Notes: generated by a model not told the origin, from the sequence alone. A stretch of 6,246 nucleotides of DNA from Nitrospirota bacterium (GCA_016195505.1 JACPZN010000044.1:1-6246), one strand, 5' to 3'; numbered from the stretch's first letter, positions 1 through 5,383 are shown. Numbers and translations are program-made.

Positions 1-1260
1 CCAGCGCCGAGGATTAGTATTGAGGTGGCGTTGGATGTTTTCGAGCTCCACGATTGAATCATCGACAAGGCGGCCGATGCCGAGGGCGAGGCCGCCCAAC
101 GTAAACACATTGAGGGTCTGGCCGGTGAAGTAGAGCACGATGAACGTCACGAGAATGGAGAGTGGAATGGAGACGGAGATGATCATTGTGCTGGTCAGAT
201 TGCGGAGGAAGACCAGAATCACGGCTGCGGCCAAGAGCGAACCATGCAGGGCCTGCTCGATCAGGTTCTGAATGGATTGACGGATATAGACGGATTGATC
301 GAACGAAATCCCGAGTTTGACGCCCGGCGGAATGCCGATCATCTTAGGCAGCGCAGCGCGCAGCGCGTCTACGACCTCGACTGTGTTCGCGATCGGTTGC
401 TTGTTCACGCGGAGATAGACCGCCCTGACCCCGTCGGTTCGCACGATGTTCGTTTGAATGTCGGATGAATCCGTGACGGTCCCCACGTCACGGACGCGGA
501 CCGGGTTGCCCTGCTGGTTGACTTTCACGATCACGTCTTGGATCGGTTCGACCGTTTTGAACTGATTGTTGGTGAAGACGTTGTAGTCAAGATTGCCGGC
601 CTTGATGTCGCCGGAAGGCAGAATCAGGTTCGCCGCCTTGACGGATTTCACGACATCGAGAATCGAAAGTCCGCGAGCGTTGAGAAGCGCCGGATCAAGG
701 TTGATGTTGATCTGGCGGATCTTGCCGCCTTCGACGGTGGCCGCGGCGACGTTGGCGATCTGCTCGATCTGCGGCGCGATGGTGTTGTAGGCAAGGTCGT
801 AGAGAGCGCGCTCGTCCAGATCTTCGCTCGAAACGGTCACGAGGGAGACCGGGATGTTGGACACGTCGAATTTGACGATAAAGGGCTGCAGAATGCCGGG
901 CGGGAGGCTGTTCAGAATCTGCGTGATGCGCTGCATCACCTCCATCTGCCCGACATTGATGTCGGCGCCCCAGTTGAACCAGATTTGCACCGCCCCGAGG
1001 CCTTGCTTGGAGAACGATTCGACGTGCTCCACGTTGGAGGCGGAGCTGACGGCTTTCTCAATCGGGTACACGACGCTCTGTTCGATATCGAGCGGGGGGG
1101 CGCCCTTATAGATGACACCGACGAAGGCAACGGGGACTTGGATTTGCGGAAAAAGATCGACCGGCAGCCGCTGAAGGGACGTGACACCCAACACCACCAT
1201 TGCGAGCGACAGCATCAGGATGCCGATGCGATTGCGTAATGCGAGTAGTGTCAGCCACAT
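1..1260 (-). CDS. RND (HAE1/AcrB-type) efflux permease, N-terminal 420 residues, truncated by window edge
   Basis: Inner-membrane pump of a tripartite efflux system, expected to use proton influx to export hydrophobic or amphiphilic compounds. The frame is open from the ATG to the window edge. Visible: an N-terminal membrane segment (about residues 11-29) after MWLTLLALRNR; the family signature LPVDLFPQIQVP at 32-43; a periplasmic porter region to about 335; three further membrane segments near 340-354, 358-378 and 387-405. The segment ALGIGRLVDDSIVELENI carries the paired aspartates D400/D401, which match the proton-relay aspartates of AcrB transmembrane helix 4. About 600 residues of a usual ~1,030 are missing. 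It follows the adaptor gene by 85 bp on the same strand. No clear Shine-Dalgarno sequence precedes the ATG, but the protein begins exactly where RND proteins normally do. The substrate cannot be told; the charged VDD in a drug-exporter-like context favours HAE1 over the metal-exporting HME class, though not decisively. Confidence 0.95.
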   Translation of the reverse strand, partial: MWLTLLALRNRIGILMLSLAMVVLGVTSLQRLPVDLFPQIQVPVAFVGVIYKGAPPLDIEQSVVYPIEKAVSSASNVEHVESFSKQGLGAVQIWFNWGADINVGQMEVMQRITQILNSLPPGILQPFIVKFDVSNIPVSLVTVSSEDLDERALYDLAYNTIAPQIEQIANVAAATVEGGKIRQININLDPALLNARGLSILDVVKSVKAANLILPSGDIKAGNLDYNVFTNNQFKTVEPIQDVIVKVNQQGNPVRVRDVGTVTDSSDIQTNIVRTDGVRAVYLRVNKQPIANTVEVVDALRAALPKMIGIPPGVKLGISFDQSVYIRQSIQNLIEQALHGSLLAAAVILVFLRNLTSTMIISVSIPLSILVTFIVLYFTGQTLNVFTLGGLALGIGRLVDDSIVELENIQRHLNTNPRRW

Positions 1261-1278
1261 GATAGGAAAAGTCGCAAC

Positions 1279-1364
1279 GAGTGCTGAGGACCGAGTGCCG
1301 GGTGAATGACTATGAAGGCAATTCGTGCCATGATCTGATCACTCATCACCCATCACTCTTCACT
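1279..1364. repeat. Degenerate 7-bp tandem repeats in two inverted blocks (intercistronic hairpin)
   Basis: The left block (1279-1306) reads as four heptamers: GAGTGCT, GAGGACC, GAGTGCC, GGGTGAA. The right block (1337-1364) reads GATCACT, CATCACC, CATCACT, CTTCACT. The second is the approximate reverse complement of the first, so the blocks can pair: 1293-1297 with 1354-1358 (5 bp) and 1300-1309 with 1343-1351 (9 bp with one bulged A), around a loop that holds a small GGCA/TGCC stem (1317-1320 with 1326-1329). It fills the spacer between the adaptor and permease genes and runs into the last codons of the adaptor; the adaptor stop (1346-1348) lies in one arm. No U-run follows, so mRNA stabilisation or attenuation fits better than simple termination. 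Confidence 0.6.
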
Positions 1365-2533
1365 GGAGGCAGTGGTTGTGTCTGCACCGGCGTGCCGTCG
1401 TGCACAAGGTCTTTGCCGGAGACGATTACCTGTTCGTTGCCGGTGAGGCCCTTGGTGATCTCGACGCGGTTATCGTCGCGGGCCCCGATCTCGACGTTGA
1501 CTCGCTGGGCTTTGTCGTCTCGGACGATATAGACGTACTGCACGTCTTCCAGTCGGCTGACTGCATCGATGGGAATCTGCACGGCTTGACGATGGGTTCC
1601 CACCATGACCTCCACGCGGGCGAACATGCCGCCTTTCAACCGGCGGTCTTTGTTCGGTAGGTCGATCTCCACGGTCATGGTGCGTGTCGCGCGATTCAGC
1701 GCCTGGACGATGCGCGTCACGGTTCCCTCGAACACCCGTTCCGGATAGGCTTCGGCTCGCAGCTCGGCTCTCTGCCCGATCTTCACCAGCGGGATATCTT
1801 TCTCGACGACTTCGATGAGAACGCGAATGGTGTCGATGTCGTGCAAGCTCAACATGCCACGCGACATGGTGGAAGTGCTGGCGGTGGCGCTGGTGACATA
1901 GGCTCCTGTGTCCAGGTTGCGCTCAGCGATGTAGCCGGAAAACGGCGCTCGAATGTAGGAGTAGGCGAGATTGGTTTCCGCCTGCGCCAGGGCCACATCC
2001 ATTTGCTTGACCTGTGCCTGCAAGGATTCCAGCGCTGCTGTGGCGGCATCGAAGTTGACCTGCGCGTTATCCAAGTCTTGCTGCGAGACGAATTGATCCT
2101 TGATGAGGGCCTGCATGCGATCGAGCGTGAGTTTTGCGTTGCGCACCGCTGCGTTCTGCTGCGTGACCTTCGCCTTGGCGGCGGCGAGGTTGGCCTTCGC
2201 CTGATTGACGGCATGTTGGTAGTCCGTGTGGTCGATTTCGACGAGCAGCTGATTCGCCTTCACAAAATCGCCCTTGTCCACATGCAGTTTGGCGATGTAG
2301 CCGTCCACGCGCGAGAAGAGGTTGACGACTTGGTTGGGCGAGATATCGGCCGTGTAGGCCAGACGAATGTCGAGGCCCTGTTTCAGCGGTGCGACAGTGC
2401 CCACTGTGATGAGACGCGCCTTGCGCAAGTCGGTCTTGGCGCCGGTGCTCAGGCGGAAGACGACAAGGGCGGTAATCGCAAAGAAGATGATCACGCCGAG
2501 GACTACGAACGGATGGTTGGTTATTCGGTTCAC
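1346..2533 (-). CDS. RND efflux periplasmic adaptor (membrane fusion protein, AcrA/MexA-like), 395 aa
   Basis: Adaptor that links an RND permease to an outer-membrane channel. Order of parts: an N-terminal membrane anchor (about 9-27, FVVLGVIIFFAITALVVF) with no lipobox cysteine, so it is probably held by an uncleaved helix rather than by lipid; first lipoyl half at about 66-101 with VDGYIAKLHVDKGDFV; a long alpha-helical hairpin rich in A, Q and K (about 103-187); second lipoyl half at 191-213 with YSYIRAPFSGYIAERN; a beta-barrel at about 230-310; a membrane-proximal domain to about 380 with the typical IPIDAVSR. Length is normal for the family. The start is GTG and overlaps the stop of the upstream tetR gene in the 4-base sequence GTGA, which implies translational coupling. 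The permease gene follows after 85 bp. Family assignment is firm; the substrate is unknown. Confidence 0.95.
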   Translation of the reverse strand: MNRITNHPFVVLGVIIFFAITALVVFRLSTGAKTDLRKARLITVGTVAPLKQGLDIRLAYTADISPNQVVNLFSRVDGYIAKLHVDKGDFVKANQLLVEIDHTDYQHAVNQAKANLAAAKAKVTQQNAAVRNAKLTLDRMQALIKDQFVSQQDLDNAQVNFDAATAALESLQAQVKQMDVALAQAETNLAYSYIRAPFSGYIAERNLDTGAYVTSATASTSTMSRGMLSLHDIDTIRVLIEVVEKDIPLVKIGQRAELRAEAYPERVFEGTVTRIVQALNRATRTMTVEIDLPNKDRRLKGGMFARVEVMVGTHRQAVQIPIDAVSRLEDVQYVYIVRDDKAQRVNVEIGARDDNRVEITKGLTGNEQVIVSGKDLVHDGTPVQTQPLPPVKSDG

Positions 2534-3183
2534 GTGAGTTCTCGCCGCACGGGGTTATGGGATGGCTTGACGAGCCCACCGAGGAACAGCGAAACGTACT
2601 CCGTGACGGTGTCTTCGTGGGTTCGGTGCATGGGGAGGCCGAAGATATCGTGTAAGAGGCGATGATGGACGAGGATGCCGAAGAAGGCTCTCGCGGCGAG
2701 CAATGGATCGACTGAGCGAAAGGCACCATCGTCGATCCGTCGGCGGATGTAGTTCGCAAGCAGGTCATAAAAGACGCGGTATTGCTGTTGGAAAAACATG
2801 TCGGACATCTCATGACCTTCCAATGCGCTGAAGAGGAGCAGCCGAAGCAATGTTGGGTCTGCACCTTTTCTGATTCGATAGCTGGCGAGCAGAGTGAAAA
2901 GTCGTTCATCGTCTTGTTTCCTGGCGGCCTCTTCGACCGCTTCCCGTAATCCAGAGTATTGCGCCTTTTCTGCCAGAATGGCCGCATAGAGCGCACGCTT
3001 GGTCGGAAAATGCTTGAAGAGCAGCGCTTCACTTACCCCAGTCGCCTTGGCGATTTCTTTCGTGGTGGTTCCCTTAAAGCCGTTGGCGGCAAAAAGCGAC
3101 GCAGCAGCGCTGATCAGGCTGGCCTGACGCTCCCGGCCTGAAGCTCGCGATGGTCGATGAGATGATTTCCTAGCTCGTTTCAT
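2530..3183 (-). CDS. TetR/AcrR-family transcriptional repressor, 217 aa
   Basis: Likely ligand-responsive repressor of the efflux operon it heads. The N-terminal DNA-binding domain is clear: RQASLISAAASLFAANGF (about 19-36), then a helix-turn-helix in TTKEIAKATGVSEALLFKHF (40-59), followed by the family-typical PTKRALYAAIL. The rest (about 75-210) is a mostly helical, variable ligand/dimer domain. I chose the ATG at 3183 (MKRARK). In-frame ATGs at 3207 and 3219 would give 225 or 229 residues, but 3219 lies in the predicted -10 region and the extra residues are encoded by the operator palindrome. None of the three starts has a good Shine-Dalgarno sequence, so a short-leader or leaderless mRNA is possible. 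The stop overlaps the adaptor start by 4 bp. It sits 186 bp downstream of the last PilZ gene and has its own promoter, so it is probably a separate transcript. Confidence 0.93.
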   Translation of the reverse strand: MKRARKSSHRPSRASGRERQASLISAAASLFAANGFKGTTTKEIAKATGVSEALLFKHFPTKRALYAAILAEKAQYSGLREAVEEAARKQDDERLFTLLASYRIRKGADPTLLRLLLFSALEGHEMSDMFFQQQYRVFYDLLANYIRRRIDDGAFRSVDPLLAARAFFGILVHHRLLHDIFGLPMHRTHEDTVTEYVSLFLGGLVKPSHNPVRRELT

Positions 3184-3208
3184 GGTGAGTAAGTGGTCAC
3201 TCACCATG
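3181..3208. promoter_or_regulatory. Palindromic operator over the tetR start (likely TetR autoregulation site)
   Basis: Perfect 10-bp inverted arms, CATGGTGAGT (3181-3190) and ACTCACCATG (3199-3208), lie around an 8-bp centre. The core TGAGT...ACTCA resembles operators of many TetR-family proteins. It begins just downstream of the predicted -10 element and covers the likely transcription start and the ATG at 3183. A bound dimer would block initiation of tetR, adaptor and permease together. The palindrome is seen directly; the identity of the binding protein is inferred from position. Confidence 0.7.
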
Positions 3209-3209
3209 A

Positions 3210-3238
3210 AATTTAGCATGTGGGTTCTTGAAAGACAA
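3210..3238 (-). promoter_or_regulatory. Sigma70-like promoter of the tetR-efflux operon
   Basis: On the minus strand, -35 TTGTCT (3238-3233) and -10 TAAATT (3215-3210) are 17 bp apart, each matching 4 of 6 consensus bases. The start of transcription would fall near 3203, inside the operator palindrome, leaving a leader of about 20 nt before the ATG at 3183. Position and spacing are good; the hexamers are only moderate. Confidence 0.45.
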
Positions 3239-3369
3239 GTGAATGGGAAAACAGACGTCCAGGGTAATGAAGAGAGTCGATTTGCTGTGTTTCGACGAGT
3301 GTGGGATGAGATCGTACAGCATGTCCGGGTGTTTATACGGCAAGCAGGTGGTCGAGAAAGGTGGGTGGT

Positions 3370-3822
3370 CTAGAAGATCGCTTTCAACATCTTCCGATTC
3401 TGATGTGAGCTGCTCACCAGAGTGAAGAGGGGAGGGTGGTCGCTGACCATGGCACGGCTGATGTGCCTCCAGAGAAAGTGGCGTAATCGAGTGCGTTCGG
3501 TAGGGCTCACGTGAAGAAACTCGAGGCCGCTCCACCGACCCATCACCCACACCACGCGCGCTTCGGTAATCAGGACCGGCTGCGGCAGTTCTGCAACGAG
3601 TGCCAGCGAGGTGCCGATCTTCAGTGGGTGCCTGCTCTGGACGCGGCATCCGGTTTCGGACAGATCTGACAAGACTCCTGCTCCTGTCTTACCGAAACGC
3701 TGTCGGCCTGAAAATCGCATAGAGAGTGAGACGGGAATTCGGTATGCCCGGCGCTGATCTGCTTCAATGAACGGTGCGCCAGAGCGAAAGTGGGCGGGGT
3801 TTTTCTTGGACGTACGCCGCAT
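3370..3822 (-). CDS. PilZ-domain protein (PilZ-1, subfamily A), 150 aa
   Basis: Stand-alone PilZ domain, expected to bind cyclic di-GMP and pass the signal by contact with a partner. The binding motifs are present: R24xxxR28 in DQRRAYRIP and D53xSxxG58 in SDLSETGCR, followed by beta strands with ARVVWV (88-93) and GLEFLHVS (99-106), then a terminal helix RTRLRHFLWRHI. Its end (WRHIS..MVSDHPPLFTLV) matches that of PilZ-5 and not the three genes just upstream. It then carries about 14 extra residues with no counterpart in PilZ-5. The ATG at 3822 lies 34 bp after the PilZ-2 stop, with only a weak GAG-type ribosome site. A GTG at 3882 would add 20 residues but starts inside PilZ-2 and lacks any ribosome site. 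It is the last gene of the probable PilZ-4-3-2-1 operon. The domain call is firm; start and partner are not. Confidence 0.87.
   Translation of the reverse strand: MRRTSKKNPAHFRSGAPFIEADQRRAYRIPVSLSMRFSGRQRFGKTGAGVLSDLSETGCRVQSRHPLKIGTSLALVAELPQPVLITEARVVWVMGRWSGLEFLHVSPTERTRLRHFLWRHISRAMVSDHPPLFTLVSSSHQNRKMLKAIF
3405..3417. repeat. Short perfect palindrome near the end of PilZ-1
   Basis: GTGAGC (3405-3410) and GCTCAC (3412-3417) flank a single T inside the 3' end of the PilZ-1 gene. The half-sites resemble the GTGAGT/ACTCAC arms of the tetR operator 200 bp away, but the spacing differs. It could be a minor hairpin, a secondary site, or chance. Confidence 0.3.
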
Positions 3823-3856
3823 ACATTTCTCGCGCTTCGTTAGGCACTCAACCCGG

Positions 3857-4240
3857 CTATACGTGCTGGACGTACTGGGCACGAAGAAACGAGTGCAGCC
3901 GGTTGCCCTCGCGAAGACTCAGTTTCTTAAACCCCACACCAAACAGGTGTCCCTCAGTCCAGGCAACGACGGCTTCCAAGACAAACAAAGGATCATCACC
4001 ATCCGGGAGATAGAGAAACAGGGTCAACTCCATCCCGACCTTGACGGGATGATTGCCTCGAATACCCAGTCCACCTTTGGACAGGTCCACGACGGTGCCG
4101 TCCCCCATCAAAACATCGTCTTCGCTGATGCCGGAATACATGAGTCCGAAGGAGACGGGAGCGCGGGGGATGCGGCGCCGTTCCATCGACATGTGCGAGT
4201 TACGGGCTACGGTCTGTCTTGTTACCTTCAGTTGTTTCAT
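3857..4240 (-). CDS. PilZ-domain protein (PilZ-2, subfamily B), 127 aa
   Basis: Small single-domain PilZ protein, probable c-di-GMP receptor in the cytoplasm. The motifs are R22xxxR26 in ERRRIPRAP and D52xSxxG57 in VDLSKGGLGIRG. The second half has the pattern shared with PilZ-3 and PilZ-4: VGMELTLFLYLPDGDDPL (68-85), EAVVAW (89-94), FGVGFKKL and NRLHSFL. There is no signal peptide, membrane segment or second domain. The start is well supported by a near-perfect ribosome site, AGGAGGT, 6 nt before the ATG. It lies 61 bp after PilZ-3 and 34 bp before PilZ-1 on the same strand, so co-transcription is likely. With this start its binding residues fall at the same numbers as in PilZ-3 and PilZ-4. 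The partner is unknown. Confidence 0.92.
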   Translation of the reverse strand: MKQLKVTRQTVARNSHMSMERRRIPRAPVSFGLMYSGISEDDVLMGDGTVVDLSKGGLGIRGNHPVKVGMELTLFLYLPDGDDPLFVLEAVVAWTEGHLFGVGFKKLSLREGNRLHSFLRAQYVQHV

Positions 4241-4246
4241 TGCGGC

Positions 4247-4253
4247 ACCTCCT
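4247..4253 (-). promoter_or_regulatory. Strong ribosome binding site of PilZ-2
   Basis: AGGAGGT on the minus strand, 6 nt before the ATG at 4240. It is the best Shine-Dalgarno match in the window and settles this start. Its strength suggests PilZ-2 is translated more efficiently than PilZ-1, whose site is poor. Confidence 0.8.
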
Positions 4254-4262
4254 ATTATTTAT

Positions 4263-4293
4263 AGCGATCTCGCTTTGTATGCCCCTATGGGGC
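4263..4293. other. Two small hairpins between PilZ-3 and PilZ-2
   Basis: GCCCC/GGGGC (4281-4285 with 4289-4293, loop of 3) and AGCGA/TCGCT (4263-4267 with 4270-4274, gap of 2) lie in the 61-bp spacer, just upstream of the PilZ-2 ribosome site. No U-run follows on either strand, so neither is a convincing terminator. They may act as RNA processing or stabilising structures within the operon. Confidence 0.35.
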
Positions 4294-4301
4294 TCATCCT
4301 T

Positions 4302-4670
4302 TCAACTCTGTCCCGCCAAACACTCCAACCAAATTGGCTCCCTCTCCCTTGCCGCACGCAATTCCACTCCGAATCGGCGGCCATCGATCCAGGACACGTA
4401 GGCCTGTGGGATACAAAGCGGATCGTCCATATCGGGCAATTCGAGGAACAACGCCAGCTCCATGCCGGGCTTGAGGTCCCGGGCGCCATGAAGGCCGAAT
4501 CCATAACGGCTGAGGTCTACGATGGTCGCGTGACCCATGACGATCTTGTTCGCGTCCGACCCTGAATATCGAACTTTGAACCGTCCGCCGATTCGGGGCT
4601 CTTTCCGTCGCTCCCTTTCGGCCTTATTTTTCCCACCCTCTGATCTTGGCTCCGTCTTCCACCAGCTCAT
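4302..4670 (-). CDS. PilZ-domain protein (PilZ-3, subfamily B), 122 aa
   Basis: Single-domain PilZ protein and probable c-di-GMP receptor. The N-terminus (about 1-20) is hydrophilic and charged. R22xxxR26 lies in ERRKEPRIGGR and D52xSxxG57 in VDLSRYGFGLHG. The block PGMELALFLELPDMDDPLCI (68-87) is almost the same as in PilZ-4, followed by YVSW and RRFGVELR. The C-terminus departs from its relatives: where PilZ-2 and PilZ-4 end in an NRL..FL helix, this one reads EPIWLECLAGQS and stops, so the terminal helix looks altered and the protein is the shortest of the five. The ATG is preceded by AAGGGGGG at 10 nt, and the PilZ-4 stop is 25 bp upstream. Confidence in the domain is high; whether the changed tail affects function is unknown. 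Confidence 0.91.
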   Translation of the reverse strand: MSWWKTEPRSEGGKNKAERERRKEPRIGGRFKVRYSGSDANKIVMGHATIVDLSRYGFGLHGARDLKPGMELALFLELPDMDDPLCIPQAYVSWIDGRRFGVELRAAREREPIWLECLAGQS

Positions 4671-4680
4671 GGTCGTCTTG

Positions 4681-4688
4681 CCCCCCTT
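4681..4688 (-). promoter_or_regulatory. Ribosome binding site of PilZ-3
   Basis: AAGGGGGG on the minus strand, 10 nt before the ATG at 4670, lying in the 25-bp spacer after PilZ-4. It supports the chosen start; the spacing is on the long side. Confidence 0.55.
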
Positions 4689-4695
4689 ACATGTG

Positions 4696-5112
4696 TCAAG
4701 TTGTGGAGTCGATGTCTTCTGAATGCTGGGCCGGTTTCTGCTGTTCGTGTGCCCACAAGAAAAAGCGAAGTCGATTTTGGTCCTCGAGTCTTAGCGTCCG
4801 CAGGGAGACCCCGAAACGACCTTTGTTCACCCACGACACGAGGGCCTCAGAAATACAGAGAGGGTCATCTGAGTCGGGAAGCTCGATGAAAAGGGCGAGT
4901 TCCATACCGGGCTTGAGCAATCGATCAGCGCGGATTCCGATTCCCTCACGCGACAGGTTGAGCACCTGGCCGTCACCCATCATGATTTGCCCCTTGTCCA
5001 TTCCTGAATAGATCACCCCAAACCGGCCACCCACACGTGGTCGTCGTCGTCGGTTTGACTTCGATTCCACCAGCGTCAGCTCTTGCTCTCGTTCCTGAGG
5101 CATCAGCTTCAT
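4696..5112 (-). CDS. PilZ-domain protein (PilZ-4, subfamily B), 138 aa
   Basis: Single-domain PilZ protein, probable c-di-GMP receptor, and first gene of the PilZ-4-3-2-1 run. The c-di-GMP motifs are R22xxxR26 in a very basic stretch (RRRRPRVGGR) and N52xSxxG57 in LNLSREGIGIRA, using the allowed N in place of D. PGMELALFIELPDSDDPL, ALVSW and RFGVSLRTL follow, then the helix DQNRLRFFLWAHEQQ and a polar acidic tail of about 15 residues. I start it at the ATG at 5112, because GGAGG lies 10 nt upstream and this places all binding residues at the same numbers as in PilZ-2 and PilZ-3. An in-frame start at 5151 would add 13 residues but has no ribosome site. The 334-bp region upstream probably holds the operon promoter, although I cannot name a convincing one. 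Confidence 0.92.
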   Translation of the reverse strand: MKLMPQEREQELTLVESKSNRRRRPRVGGRFGVIYSGMDKGQIMMGDGQVLNLSREGIGIRADRLLKPGMELALFIELPDSDDPLCISEALVSWVNKGRFGVSLRTLRLEDQNRLRFFLWAHEQQKPAQHSEDIDSTT

Positions 5113-5122
5113 GATGTGTGGT

Positions 5123-5127
5123 CCTCC
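5123..5127 (-). promoter_or_regulatory. Ribosome binding site that decides the PilZ-4 start
   Basis: GGAGG on the minus strand, 10 nt before the ATG at 5112. It favours this start over the longer in-frame option at 5151. Confidence 0.6.
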
Positions 5128-5197
5128 GTTGCTTGTTTCTTCACTCGACAAGGTCGCTATACAATTCCAGCCTAGCGCTAAGTACCCGGCTTGCCTT

Positions 5198-5219
5198 CCC
5201 CCTAGGTGGGGGATAGGGG
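5198..5219. repeat. G/C-rich inverted repeat upstream of PilZ-4
   Basis: CCCCC (5198-5202) can pair with GGGGG (5208-5212), or alternatively CCCCTA (5199-5204) with TAGGGG (5214-5219); the centre contains CCTAGG. It lies about 85-105 bp before the PilZ-4 start, a plausible place for an operator or activator site. The binding factor is unknown. Confidence 0.45.
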
Positions 5220-5345
5220 TCTAGCCAGAAGGGGGGGGCGAAATGTGGCTAAATGGAGTTAAATTACTTCCAAATAATCAATTAGTTACGATGTGCATTC
5301 CGAGAGGGTAAATTAGGGGCACGAAGCTGCCTTGACAGGGCCTGC

Positions 5346-5383
5346 ATCGGATCATCCGATCATCTCCCTCACAGGGAATGATC
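5346..5383. repeat. Two overlapping dyads (mutually exclusive hairpins)
   Basis: The first is ATCGGAT-C-ATCCGAT (5346-5360), with 7-bp arms around one base. The second pairs GATCAT (5358-5363) with ATGATC (5378-5383) and TCCCT (5365-5369) with AGGGA (5373-5377), 11 bp with one bulged C and a 3-nt loop. They share bases 5358-5360, so both cannot form fully at once. They lie 64-101 bp past the PilZ-5 stop, with no U-run on either strand. Possible roles are an RNA switch, an mRNA 3' end, or protein sites. Confidence 0.55.

Noticed and set aside
538..1239. Long open frame on the plus strand (233 codons) opposite the RND permease
   Set aside because: It is antisense to a clear RND coding sequence; its protein is a D/R/V-rich composition artefact with no recognisable domain.
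1279..1364. CRISPR array
   Set aside because: Units are 7 bp, degenerate and without spacers, so they do not fit CRISPR repeats.
1841..2665. Plus-strand open frame of 274 codons
   Set aside because: It lies opposite the adaptor gene and the end of tetR, both well supported by domains; the translation shows no family features.
2067..3032. Minus-strand open frame of 321 codons spanning the tetR/adaptor junction
   Set aside because: It is out of frame with both real genes and its S/R/P-rich translation is typical of a shadow frame.
3197..3649. Minus-strand open frame of 150 codons between PilZ-1 and tetR
   Set aside because: Most of it overlaps PilZ-1 in another frame and the rest crosses the tetR promoter; no domain is visible.
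3767..4264. Plus-strand open frames opposite PilZ-1 and PilZ-2
   Set aside because: They are antisense to proteins with intact PilZ motifs and ribosome sites and look like no known family.
5156..5187. Sigma70 promoter for PilZ-4 based on TATAGC
   Set aside because: No acceptable -35 hexamer lies 16-18 bp upstream, and no GG-N10-GC sigma54 pattern fits either.
5346..5383. Rho-independent terminator for PilZ-5
   Set aside because: The stem is good but neither strand has a U-run after it, and it starts more than 60 bp past the stop.
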